A stretch of DNA of 64,000 nucleotides from Nitrosomonadales bacterium. GTDB taxonomy: Bacteria > Pseudomonadota > Gammaproteobacteria > Burkholderiales > Gallionellaceae. A model generated the notes under the pieces. It searched no databases. It saw only the letters and a program-made list of their open reading frames with translations, and was not told the DNA's origin. Positions within the stretch are counted from its first letter, which is position 1, and each line of letters opens with the position of its first letter. Shown here in pieces: positions 57,001-64,000 of the stretch. The DNA lies in the NCBI GenBank assembly GCA_016208015.1, contig JACQYW010000010.1:21560-85559 (forward strand). The letters run 5' to 3'. A program made the position numbers and the translations under genes.

Positions 57001-57540
57001 ATGAGCGAGCAGAACGACAATCTGGAAGGCCTGATGCGCCAGTCTCTGGCCGGAGACCAGCGCGCTTATGCCGCGCTGCTCACGGAGACTGCTCGTCTGC
57101 TGAAGCCCTTCCTGTCCCGGCGCCTGCGTTTCTCCAACGAAGTGGACGACCTGCTGCAGGAGATACTGCTCTCCATTCACAAAGCCCGCCACACCTACGA
57201 CGGCAAGCGCCCCTACAAACCCTGGGTATATGCCATCGCCAAATTCCGCCTGCTCGATCATCTGCGCGCGCATTACGCCGATCACCTGCGCCATGCCGGG
57301 GACTACGATGAGCTCGAAGAAATATTGCCGGACGATGTAACCGAAACAGCGCTGAGTTACGAATCCATAAGCGCGGAGGTGGAGAAACTTCCCGCGAAGC
57401 AGGCGACCATCCTGCGCCTGATGCACCAGGACGGCTACACCGCCAAAGAAGTCGCCGCGAAGATCGGCATGAACGAATCTGCGGTAAAGGTGGCGGCGCA
57501 TCGCGCCTACAAGATCTTGCGAGAAAGGCTGGAACGCTGA
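57001..57540 (+). CDS. ECF RNA polymerase sigma factor (SigF/ECF16-like)
   Basis: 179 residues with sigma-2 (about 10-80: RRLRFSNEVDDLLQEILLSI, PYKPWVYAIAKFRLLDHLR) and sigma-4 (about 125-178: LPAKQATILRLMHQDGYTAKEVAAKIGMNESAVKVAAHRA in segments). No C-terminal extension. It overlaps by 1 nt with the NrsF-type gene (TGATG), which is the arrangement of the SigF-NrsF group. Known members respond to oxidants and metals and control msr genes. The divergent genes carry matching promoters, so they are its likely targets. No copy of the motif precedes this gene on the plus strand. Confidence 0.92.
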   Translation: MSEQNDNLEGLMRQSLAGDQRAYAALLTETARLLKPFLSRRLRFSNEVDDLLQEILLSIHKARHTYDGKRPYKPWVYAIAKFRLLDHLRAHYADHLRHAGDYDELEEILPDDVTETALSYESISAEVEKLPAKQATILRLMHQDGYTAKEVAAKIGMNESAVKVAAHRAYKILRERLER

Positions 57541-58175
57541 TGAACGACATCGAACAACTCGTAGCGACACTGAGCAGCGATATGCAGCCGGTGAAATCCG
57601 CGCCGCACCCGTACAAGCTCAGCCTGCAATGGATAGGCGCCGCCGCGCTCTATCTGCTCGTCACGCTGGCACTTACCGGCCTGCGTCCGGACTGGCGTGA
57701 AAGTTTCGTCGAACCGTGGTTCATCGCCGAGATCGCCACCCTGTTCGCGCTGTTCATCGTCACCGCGCTCAGCGCCGCCCTGCTGGCCTTCCCCGACCTG
57801 CACCAGAAACGGCTGCTCGCTTTCGCGCCGGTTGTGCCGGCCGTACTGTTTGTGGCCGCGATCTTCTTTGCTTGGCATAGCGACAACCCGCCCGCACCCC
57901 TACCCGAACACAGCATCGAATGCACCTGCAGTATCCTGCTGACCATGCTGCTGCCCGCGCTGTGGACGTTCTATTCCCTGCGCAGATACGCCAGTACCCA
58001 CTATCGTCTGGCGGGCAGCATCGCGTTGCTCTCAGCCTTCAGCGTCGGCGCGTTGTGGCTGCGGCTACACGAAGTGAACGACTCCATCGCGCATGTGGTC
58101 GAGTGGCATTACCTGCCGATGCTGGGGGTGGGGTTGATCGGTTTGTGGCTGGGGCGGGTACTGTTGAAATGGTGA
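57540..58175 (+). CDS. NrsF-type (DUF1109) membrane anti-sigma factor
   Basis: 211 residues, short cytoplasmic N-terminus (about 1-28) and six TM segments (about 30-47, 62-84, 95-112, 130-145, 157-172, 190-208). This topology defines the DUF1109/NrsF family of anti-sigma factors. Two cysteines, C128 and C130 (IECTCS), lie at the periplasmic edge of a TM segment and could sense oxidants or metals. Conserved periplasmic cysteines are needed for signalling in the Caulobacter protein. Cotranslated with the sigma factor. Confidence 0.88.
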   Translation: MNDIEQLVATLSSDMQPVKSAPHPYKLSLQWIGAAALYLLVTLALTGLRPDWRESFVEPWFIAEIATLFALFIVTALSAALLAFPDLHQKRLLAFAPVVPAVLFVAAIFFAWHSDNPPAPLPEHSIECTCSILLTMLLPALWTFYSLRRYASTHYRLAGSIALLSAFSVGALWLRLHEVNDSIAHVVEWHYLPMLGVGLIGLWLGRVLLKW

Positions 58176-58181
58176 CGAACG

Positions 58182-58469
58182 TCACCTGATCTCGAACCCG
58201 CTGTATTTCCCCGTCCCCGGCGCGATATCCACCTTCTCCACGCTCGCCATCATCGGCCCGCGCTGCCCCCAGCGCACGATGGCATCCACCGCGCCCGCCT
58301 CGCCCTGCACCATCGCCTCCACCGAGCGATCGGGCAGATTGCGCACCCAGCCCAAGACCCCGAGCCGTTCCGCTTCTTCCAGCATCGAATTGCGGAAATA
58401 CACGCCCTGCACGCGGCCGTGGATGACGAGGTGCAGGGTTTTCTGCGGGGAAGATAGTTGATCGGTCAT
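58182..58469 (-). CDS. acyP: Acylphosphatase
   Basis: Small enzyme that hydrolyses acyl phosphates. 95 residues from ATG 58469 (MTDQLSSPQKTLHLVIHG). Signature GRVQGVYFRNSM with the catalytic Arg, and WVRNLPDRSVEAMVQGEA with the catalytic Asn. The longer frame to 58637 would cover repeat DNA. Convergent with the anti-sigma gene, 6 nt apart. Confidence 0.95.
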   Translation of the reverse strand: MTDQLSSPQKTLHLVIHGRVQGVYFRNSMLEEAERLGVLGWVRNLPDRSVEAMVQGEAGAVDAIVRWGQRGPMMASVEKVDIAPGTGKYSGFEIR

Positions 58470-58539
58470 TTGCTTTTCCTGTGTTAGTGCGCATGGGTGA
58501 TACTTAATTTCGGCAGCAACATTCTCAGAAAACTGAGCG

Positions 58540-58600
58540 CCGTTCATTCCTTCGACATCGCCTTTAGTCCTGAGCGCAGTCGAAGGGTCAGGACGAACGG
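58540..58600. repeat. Palindromic repeat element (TTCGAC...GTCGAA type)
   Basis: 61 nt bounded by CCGTTC and GAACGG, with inner inverted pairs CCTTCGAC / GTCGAAGG and GTCCTGA / TCAGGAC. This word set (CTTCGACTGCGCTCAGGAC) is familiar as a dispersed intergenic repeat of environmental Proteobacteria. It lies in the 287-nt gap between acyP and parE, which otherwise shows no gene. Confidence 0.65.
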
Positions 58601-58756
58601 AATATCGATTCTCAAATCGGCACAGTATTTGTTTCATGCTATCAGTCGGATAGACACGAAGGAAGACAGCGTTCGTGCATCTGCGCTATCGTCAGGTAAA
58701 ATTGCCCGCGAACGAGTACCCACATCACCCGCAACACATTAATAACTAATTGAATA

Positions 58757-60715
58757 ATGGCTACTTATAACGAAGCGAGTTTCAAAGTCCTGCGCGGTCT
58801 CGAGCCGGTGCGGCAGCGTCCGGGCATGTATACCAACCTGGAATCGCCCAATCACATCATCGCCGAGGTGGTGGATAACGCCTGCGACGAAGCGCTCGCG
58901 GGCTTTGCCAAGAATATATATGTCACCGCGCACGCGGACGGTTCCGTCTCCGTGCTCGACGACGGCCGCGGCATCCCGGTCGGCATACATAAAGAAGAAG
59001 GCCGCTCGGTGGTCGAGGTCGCGTTCACCGTGCTGCACTCCGGCGGCAAGTTCGACAAGGAATCGGACGGCGCTTACAAATTCGCGGGCGGTCTGCACGG
59101 CGTGGGCGTGGCTGTCACCAATGCGCTGTCGAAGAAAGTCGAAGTCACCGTGTACCGCGAAGGCGGCCAGCACGATCTGCGCTTTGTCGAAGGTGTGGCC
59201 GAGACACCGCTGAAGAAGACCGGCAGCTGCCCCAAGAACCAGACCGGCACTTCCGTGCGCGCCTGGCCCAACCCCAAGTATTTCGATGCGCCGAACGTCA
59301 ACCTCGCGCAGCTGGAATTCTCGCTGCGCTCGAAGGCGGTGCTGCTGCCCGGTGTCACCATCACGCTGAATCTGGAAAAGACCGGCGAGACCAAATCGTG
59401 GACCTACCCGGACGGCCTGCGCGGCTACCTCGCCGAAGCGCTGAGCGAATTCGAACTTGCCACACCCATCCTGTTGCAGGAGAAGTTCACCCGCAAAGGC
59501 GATGCGACCGGATTCGCCGAGGGCGAAGGCGCAAGCTGGGCGCTCACCTGGAGCGCCGAGGGCATCGTGGTGCGCGAATCGTATGTGAATCTGATCCCCA
59601 CCCCTTCCGGTGGCACGCATGAAGCCGGATTGCGCGACGGCGTGTTCAACTCGGTCAAGTCGTTCGCCGAACTGCACGGCTTGTTGCCCAAGGGTGTGAA
59701 GCTGGTGGCGGAAGACGTATTCGCGCGCGCCAGCTTCGTGCTCTCGGCCAAAGTGCTCGACCCGCAATTCCAGGGCCAGACTAAAGAGAAACTCGTTTCG
59801 CGCGATGCGTTGAAGCTGGTCTCTTCCATGCTCAAAGACCCGCTCGACCTGTGGCTGAACGAACATCTGGAACCCGCCAAGAAGATCGTCGAACTCGCCA
59901 TCCAGCAGGCGCAGGCGCGTTTGCGCTCGGCGCAAAAAGTGGAAAAGAAAAAAGGCAGCAGCGTCGCCGTGCTGCCGGGCAAACTCACCGATTGCAGCTC
60001 CAGCGATTCCACCCGCACCGAACTCTTCCTGGTAGAGGGCGATTCCGCCGGCGGCTCAGCCAAGCAGGGACGCAACAAGGAATTTCAGGCCGTGCTGCCG
60101 CTGCGCGGCAAGGTGCTGAACACTTTTGAAGTAGAAAAAGACCGCCTGTTTGCGAATAACGAGATCCACGACATCGCCGTCGCGATTGGTGTCGATCCGC
60201 ATGCGCCGGGCGATACCGTCGACCTTTCCAACCTGCGCTACAACGCCATCCTGATCATGGCCGATGCGGACGTGGACGGATCGCACATCTCCACGTTGTT
60301 GCTCACATTGTTCTACCGCCATTTCTATCGCGTGGTGGAAGCGGGCAAGATCTACATCGCCCAACCGCCGCTGTTCCGTATTGATGTGCCCGCGCATGGC
60401 AAGAAACAGGCGAGCAAGATCTATGCGCTGAACGAAGGCGAGTTGACCGGTACGCTGGATAGGTTGCGCAAAGAAAAGATACGCGAAGGTAGTTGGTCGA
60501 TCTCGCGCTTTAAAGGTCTGGGTGAGATGAGCCCCGAGCAATTGTGGGATACCACGTTGAATCCGGATACGCGCCGTGCGCTGTGCGTGAAGGCGGACAT
60601 GAACTCGTTCAAGGCGACGATGGGGATATTCAATATGCTGATGGGCAAGCAGGAAGCTTCTACTCGCCGGGCGTGGCTGGAGTATCACGGGAATGAGGTT
60701 GAGGCGGATATTTAG
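58757..60715 (+). CDS. parE: DNA topoisomerase IV subunit B
   Basis: ATPase subunit that with ParC decatenates replicated chromosomes. 652 residues: GHKL ATPase (EVVDNACDEALAGF, DDGRGIPVGIH, GGLHGVGVAVTNALS), transducer domain, and TOPRIM (FLVEGDSAGGSAKQGR, MADADVDGSHI). The length and lack of the GyrB insertion favour ParE over GyrB. parC follows after about 700 bp, interrupted by a DUF559 gene. Confidence 0.94.
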   Translation: MATYNEASFKVLRGLEPVRQRPGMYTNLESPNHIIAEVVDNACDEALAGFAKNIYVTAHADGSVSVLDDGRGIPVGIHKEEGRSVVEVAFTVLHSGGKFDKESDGAYKFAGGLHGVGVAVTNALSKKVEVTVYREGGQHDLRFVEGVAETPLKKTGSCPKNQTGTSVRAWPNPKYFDAPNVNLAQLEFSLRSKAVLLPGVTITLNLEKTGETKSWTYPDGLRGYLAEALSEFELATPILLQEKFTRKGDATGFAEGEGASWALTWSAEGIVVRESYVNLIPTPSGGTHEAGLRDGVFNSVKSFAELHGLLPKGVKLVAEDVFARASFVLSAKVLDPQFQGQTKEKLVSRDALKLVSSMLKDPLDLWLNEHLEPAKKIVELAIQQAQARLRSAQKVEKKKGSSVAVLPGKLTDCSSSDSTRTELFLVEGDSAGGSAKQGRNKEFQAVLPLRGKVLNTFEVEKDRLFANNEIHDIAVAIGVDPHAPGDTVDLSNLRYNAILIMADADVDGSHISTLLLTLFYRHFYRVVEAGKIYIAQPPLFRIDVPAHGKKQASKIYALNEGELTGTLDRLRKEKIREGSWSISRFKGLGEMSPEQLWDTTLNPDTRRALCVKADMNSFKATMGIFNMLMGKQEASTRRAWLEYHGNEVEADI

Positions 60716-60727
60716 AACATGCAACAC

Positions 60728-60833
60728 CATCCCCTCCCCCATGCAGGGGGAGGGTTAGGGTGGGGTAGAAACTGGAAACAGCAACACTCACAGATTCACC
60801 CCCATCCCAGCCTTCCCCCTGTGAGGGGGAAGG
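60728..60833. repeat. ~105-bp palindromic repeat unit, left copy
   Basis: Two related ~42-nt palindromic elements in inverted orientation: CATCCCCTCCCCCATGCAGG... followed by GGGTTAGGGTGGG, a ~28-nt variable centre, then ATTCACCCCCATCCCAGCC... ending in GGGGGAAGG. It starts 13 nt after the parE stop. A second copy in the same orientation lies on the other side of the DUF559 gene. Confidence 0.88.
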
Positions 60834-60855
60834 AGACAAAGGAGGGCCGGTTGCG

Positions 60856-61254
60856 ATGCCGGACAGGAGAAGGATTCCTCCGATAACAACTGCAAGAGCA
60901 AGGCGGCTGCGCAGCGATATGACCGATGTTGAGCGCAGGCTCTGGAGCGCGATGCGGGGAAAACAACTTGAAGGCTGCCGCTTCCGGCGCCAGCATGCGA
61001 TAGGCGCTTATATTGCGGACTTTGCGTGTGTGGAAAGAATGCTGGTGATCGAACTGGATGGCGGACAGCATCAGGACCAGAAAACTTACGATAACACCAA
61101 GAGCAGGTATTTGAACCATCAGGGCTGGCAGGTAGTGCGCTTCTGGAACAATGAGGTGCTGGAGAATCTGGACGGGGTGCTTGAAGTGATAGTGGAGAAA
61201 TTAAATAGCGCACCCCCTTCTCATCCGTCTTCCCATGATGGAAAAGGATCATAG
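60856..61254 (+). CDS. DUF559 protein, Vsr-like nuclease fold
   Basis: 132 residues. Sequence matches DUF559: RRLRSDMTDVERRLWSAMRG, FRRQHAIGAYIADFACVERMLVIELDGGQHQ (in segments), YLNHQGWQVVRFWNNEVLEN. The D-x-V/I-I-E-L-D-G-x-Q-H pattern resembles the metal site of Vsr/PD-(D/E)XK nucleases, so DNA cleavage or nicking is plausible but untested. It lies between parE and parC and is flanked by a duplicated palindromic repeat, which suggests it arrived together with the repeats. Confidence 0.88.
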   Translation: MPDRRRIPPITTARARRLRSDMTDVERRLWSAMRGKQLEGCRFRRQHAIGAYIADFACVERMLVIELDGGQHQDQKTYDNTKSRYLNHQGWQVVRFWNNEVLENLDGVLEVIVEKLNSAPPSHPSSHDGKGS

Positions 61255-61261
61255 CGAGACT

Positions 61262-61370
61262 CATCCCCTCCCCCATGCAGGGGGAGGGTTAGGGTGGGGG
61301 TAGAAACTTGGAGCGTCGGATAGCTCGAAATTCACCCCCATCCCAACCTTCCCCCTGAGAGGAGGAAGGG
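61262..61370. repeat. ~105-bp palindromic repeat unit, right copy
   Basis: Direct copy of the unit at 60728-60833: the first ~45 nt are almost identical (one extra G in the GGGG run), the ~28-nt centre differs, and the second arm again reads ATTCACCCCCATCCCAACC... with a slightly different end. It starts 7 nt after the DUF559 stop and ends 50 nt before parC. Confidence 0.88.
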
Positions 61371-61420
61371 GTTAGAAACAGTGAAGTGAACATTAATCAG
61401 CGCACCAACAACGAACAACC

Positions 61421-63775
61421 ATGACCGAAAACGACCCACAAGACACCCCAGAACTCGAAGCCCCCGCCGAATCCAAATCCGGCAAACGCGAATTCGCCCC
61501 CCTGGCCAAGCTCCCCGACAGCGACGAAGTCCTCATCGCCGACTACGCCGAGCGCGCCTATCTCGAATACGCCGTTTCCGTTGTCAAAGGCCGCGCACTC
61601 CCCGAAGTCTGCGACGGACAAAAACCCGTGCAGCGCCGCATCCTGTTCTCCATGCTGCGCATGGGCCTGACGCATGGCAACAAGCATGTGAAGTCGGCGC
61701 GCGTGGTCGGTGATGTGCTGGGTAAGTACCATCCGCATGGCGACTCTTCCGCGTATGAGGCGATGGTGCGGTTGGCGCAGGATTTTGCGATGCGCTATCC
61801 GTTGGTGGATGGCCAGGGCAACTTTGGTTCGCGCGATGGCGACAACGCGGCGGCGATGCGTTACACCGAGGCGCGGCTCACGCCGATTGCCGATTTGCTG
61901 TTGTCCGAGCTGGACATGGGCACAGTGGATTTTCTCCCCAACTACGACGGCGCATTCCAGGAACCGGCGATGTTGCCTGCGCGCCTGCCGATGGTGTTGC
62001 TCAACGGCGCCTCCGGCATTGCGGTGGGCATGGCGACCGAAATCCCTTCGCACAATCTGAAAGAAGTCGCCAAGGCCGCAGTCATGCTGGCGAAGAACCC
62101 CAACCTCAAGGACGACAAGCTGCTGTCTTACATCAGCGGGCCGGACTTCCCCGGCGGCGGGCAGATCATTTCGTCCGCAGCAGACATCCGCGATGCCTAC
62201 ACCACGGGACGCGGCTCGCTGAAGATGCGCGCACGCTGGACGGTGGAGCAACTGGCGCGCGGCCAGTGGCAGGTGGTGGTGAGCGAATTCCCGCACGGCG
62301 TCTCGGCGCAGAAGGTGCTGGAAGAGATCGACGAGCTGACCAACCCCAAGGTCAAGGCCAACAAGAAATCGCTGACGCCGGACCAGGTGCAGAACAAGCA
62401 GCTCATCCTCTCGGTGCTGGATGCGGTGGCCGACGAATCGGACAAATCGCAAAAGATCCGTCTGGTGTTCCAGCCCAAGACATCGAAGCAGAGCCCGGAC
62501 GACATGATGGCGGTGCTGCTCACCCACACCAGCCTGCAGAACTCGGTGTCGGTCAACCTCACCATGATCGGCATCGACGGACGCCCGCAACAGAAATCGC
62601 TGACGCAGGTGCTGCGCGAATGGGTGGAGTTCCGCCTGCGCACCGTTACGCGCCGTTGCGACTATCGCCTAGGCCAGGTCAACGACCGCCTGCACATCCT
62701 CGATGGCCGCATGATCGTGTACCTGAACATCGACGCGGTCATCAAGCTCATCCGCAATTCGGATGCGCCCAAAGAAGACCTGATGAAAAAGTTTGACCTG
62801 AGCGAACGTCAGGCCGAAGATATTTTGGAAATCCGCTTGCGCCAATTGGCGCGCATGGAAGGCATCAAGATCGAGCGAGAGATCAAGGAACTGAAGGCCG
62901 AAGCCAAGGAACTGAAACGCGTGCTCGGCAGCGAAGATGCGCTGCGCGAACTGGTGGTGAGCGAGATCGAAGCCGATGCCAAGACCTACGGCGACGAGCG
63001 CCGCACGCTGATCGAAGAAGCGCAGGTGACCAAGGTGACCGCGCAAGTGAGCGACGAACCGGTGACGGTGTTCATCTCGCAACGCTTCTGGGTGCGCACC
63101 AGACAAGGCCATGGCATCGACGCCAGCAGCATCGCCTTCAAGGACGGCGACAGCATCGCCGCCACCTATGAAGTGCGCACCACCGACCAGTGCATCGTCA
63201 TCTGCAGCAACGGCCGCGTGTGCAGCATCCCCGTCTCGTCGCTGCCCTCCGGCCGCGGCGACGGCGCACCGCTGGCCACCTTCATCGAACTCGCCCCCGG
63301 CGCCAAGATCGCGCACGCCTTCTGCGGCAAAACCGAAACCCCTGTGCTCATCTCCACCAGCGCAGGTTACGGCTTCCCCTGCTTCATCGGCGACATGGTG
63401 GGCCGCACCAAGGCGGGCAAACAATTCATCAGCGTGAAAGAAGACACCATCCTGCCGCCCGTCATGCTGGCCCCGACGCAGAACTCACTCGTCGCCGTGC
63501 TATCGAAACACGCGCGCATGCTGGTGTTCGTGCTCTCCGAACTGAAACTGCTGCAAGGCGGCGGCAAAGGCATGATGCTGATCGACCTGAAAGAAGGCGA
63601 CGAGCTGACGGCTTGCACGGTCGTCAATCAACCCGAGATCACATTGAGCGGCACGGCGGGCAGCAAGGTGCAGCAACTGCATATTGGCGGGAAAGAATTG
63701 CAGACGTACTTTGGCGCGAGGGCCAGGGCTGGGAAGGTGGTTGAGACGAAGTTGAAGGGGTTGAGGTTTGAATAG
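61421..63775 (+). CDS. parC: DNA topoisomerase IV subunit A
   Basis: DNA-cleaving subunit of topoisomerase IV. 784 residues. Breakage-reunion domain with [31 protein letters not shown] (helix-turn-helix with the quinolone-determining Ser positions) and the catalytic Tyr148 preceded by Arg147 in [10 protein letters not shown]. The C-terminal beta-pinwheel is shorter than GyrA's and lacks a clean GyrA box ([10 protein letters not shown] only), which supports ParC. No resistance-type change can be called without a reference. Confidence 0.95.
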   Translation: MTENDPQDTPELEAPAESKSGKREFAPLAKLPDSDEVLIADYAERAYLEYAVSVVKGRALPEVCDGQKPVQRRILFSMLRMGLTHGNKHVKSARVVGDVLGKYHPHGDSSAYEAMVRLAQDFAMRYPLVDGQGNFGSRDGDNAAAMRYTEARLTPIADLLLSELDMGTVDFLPNYDGAFQEPAMLPARLPMVLLNGASGIAVGMATEIPSHNLKEVAKAAVMLAKNPNLKDDKLLSYISGPDFPGGGQIISSAADIRDAYTTGRGSLKMRARWTVEQLARGQWQVVVSEFPHGVSAQKVLEEIDELTNPKVKANKKSLTPDQVQNKQLILSVLDAVADESDKSQKIRLVFQPKTSKQSPDDMMAVLLTHTSLQNSVSVNLTMIGIDGRPQQKSLTQVLREWVEFRLRTVTRRCDYRLGQVNDRLHILDGRMIVYLNIDAVIKLIRNSDAPKEDLMKKFDLSERQAEDILEIRLRQLARMEGIKIEREIKELKAEAKELKRVLGSEDALRELVVSEIEADAKTYGDERRTLIEEAQVTKVTAQVSDEPVTVFISQRFWVRTRQGHGIDASSIAFKDGDSIAATYEVRTTDQCIVICSNGRVCSIPVSSLPSGRGDGAPLATFIELAPGAKIAHAFCGKTETPVLISTSAGYGFPCFIGDMVGRTKAGKQFISVKEDTILPPVMLAPTQNSLVAVLSKHARMLVFVLSELKLLQGGGKGMMLIDLKEGDELTACTVVNQPEITLSGTAGSKVQQLHIGGKELQTYFGARARAGKVVETKLKGLRFE

Positions 63776-63859
63776 GCAGGGAGGTTTAACTCAGGTACAT
63801 TGCCTTCGAAATTCGTTCGGCACAATAAGACATAAAGAGCACTTCATATGACCACTTCT

Positions 63860-64000
63860 GGGGGGGGTAAGAATTTTTGTGTAAACGGTCATTTGGCAGG
63901 AAACTGCCGCCACTTTGAAAGGAGTAGCAATGACCGCAGCAAAAGCACTACCCGCAGATTTAATCGACAGCCTGCTGTCTGGCTATAAGAAGCCCGAAGA
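63860..64000 (+). mobile_element. IS256-family insertion sequence, left end (cut by window edge)
   Basis: After the parC stop, a G-run followed by TAAGAATTTTTGTGTAAACG begins at about 63860. This resembles the terminal inverted repeat and leader of IS256-family elements. The transposase start follows 70 nt later. The right end, the second inverted repeat and the target duplication lie outside the window. Confidence 0.75.
63930..64000 (+). CDS. IS256-family transposase (only N-terminus in window)
   Basis: ATG 63930 with GGAG 6-9 nt upstream. The 23 complete codons visible include LPADLIDSLLSGYKKPE, the start typical of IS256/MULE-type mutator transposases in Proteobacteria. The catalytic DDE residues are beyond the window. 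Whether the gene is intact cannot be judged. Confidence 0.82.
   Translation, partial: MTAAKALPADLIDSLLSGYKKPE

Noticed and set aside
58497..58742. 81-codon plus-strand frame upstream of parE
   Set aside because: It is formed by a palindromic dispersed repeat and has no protein-like composition.
60728..61370. Palindromic repeats as a CRISPR array
   Set aside because: Only two units, separated by a protein-coding gene, with no regular short spacers.

Overview
The window reads as one continuous piece of chromosome from a GC-rich betaproteobacterium. The gene order (mraZ to lpxC, rpsP-rimM-trmD-rplS beside ffh, proC-yggT-yggU beside pilT-pilU, parE-parC) and the protein sequences suggest the Nitrosomonadales, possibly near Gallionellaceae. 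That placement is inferred from memory of gene order and was not tested by a search. Nearly all genes are single-copy housekeeping genes.

Layout. 1-6228: the 5' part of secA (cut by the window edge), an M23 endopeptidase, a DUF721 gene, a CapA-like gene, a small membrane protein and lpxC. 6313-23782: the complete division and cell-wall cluster on the minus strand, in transcription order mraZ, rsmH, ftsL, ftsI, murE, murF, mraY, murD, ftsW, murG, murC, murB, ddlB, ftsQ, ftsA, ftsZ. A strong promoter and a four-box MraZ operator precede it. 24051-31323: RNase P RNA, ppx-phoU, rpiA, tRNA-Ala(CGC), xerD, ogt and the rpsP operon. 31431-44426: ypjD, then on the plus strand ffh, a HAD phosphatase, ilvA, a TfoX-domain gene, 5-formyl-THF cyclo-ligase, aceE-aceF, nadD-rsfS-rlmH-maf-rng. 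44515-46484: two periplasmic beta-carbonic anhydrases and a HU gene. 47072-52818: an SRPBCC-like protein, yggU-yggT-proC-yggS, and divergent pilT-pilU.

52870-58175 is the most interesting part. An ECF sigma factor and a six-TM NrsF-type (DUF1109) anti-sigma face a minus-strand block that encodes only exported proteins: a Met-rich MXKDX-repeat protein, a FecR-domain protein, MsrB, a DipZ-type thiol-disulfide transmembrane protein, and MsrA. Two near-identical promoters (GTAAC[C/T], 16 nt, CGAACTTAGG) precede the Met-rich gene and msrB. Together these suggest a self-contained regulon for methionine-oxidation repair in the cell envelope. Both reductases lack the usual recycling cysteine, so the co-encoded DipZ is the obvious electron donor.

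58182-64000: acylphosphatase, then parE and parC. A DUF559 nuclease-like gene sits between parE and parC, flanked by two copies of a ~105-bp palindromic repeat unit. The window ends inside an IS256-family insertion sequence. No CRISPR array, prophage or rRNA operon was seen.
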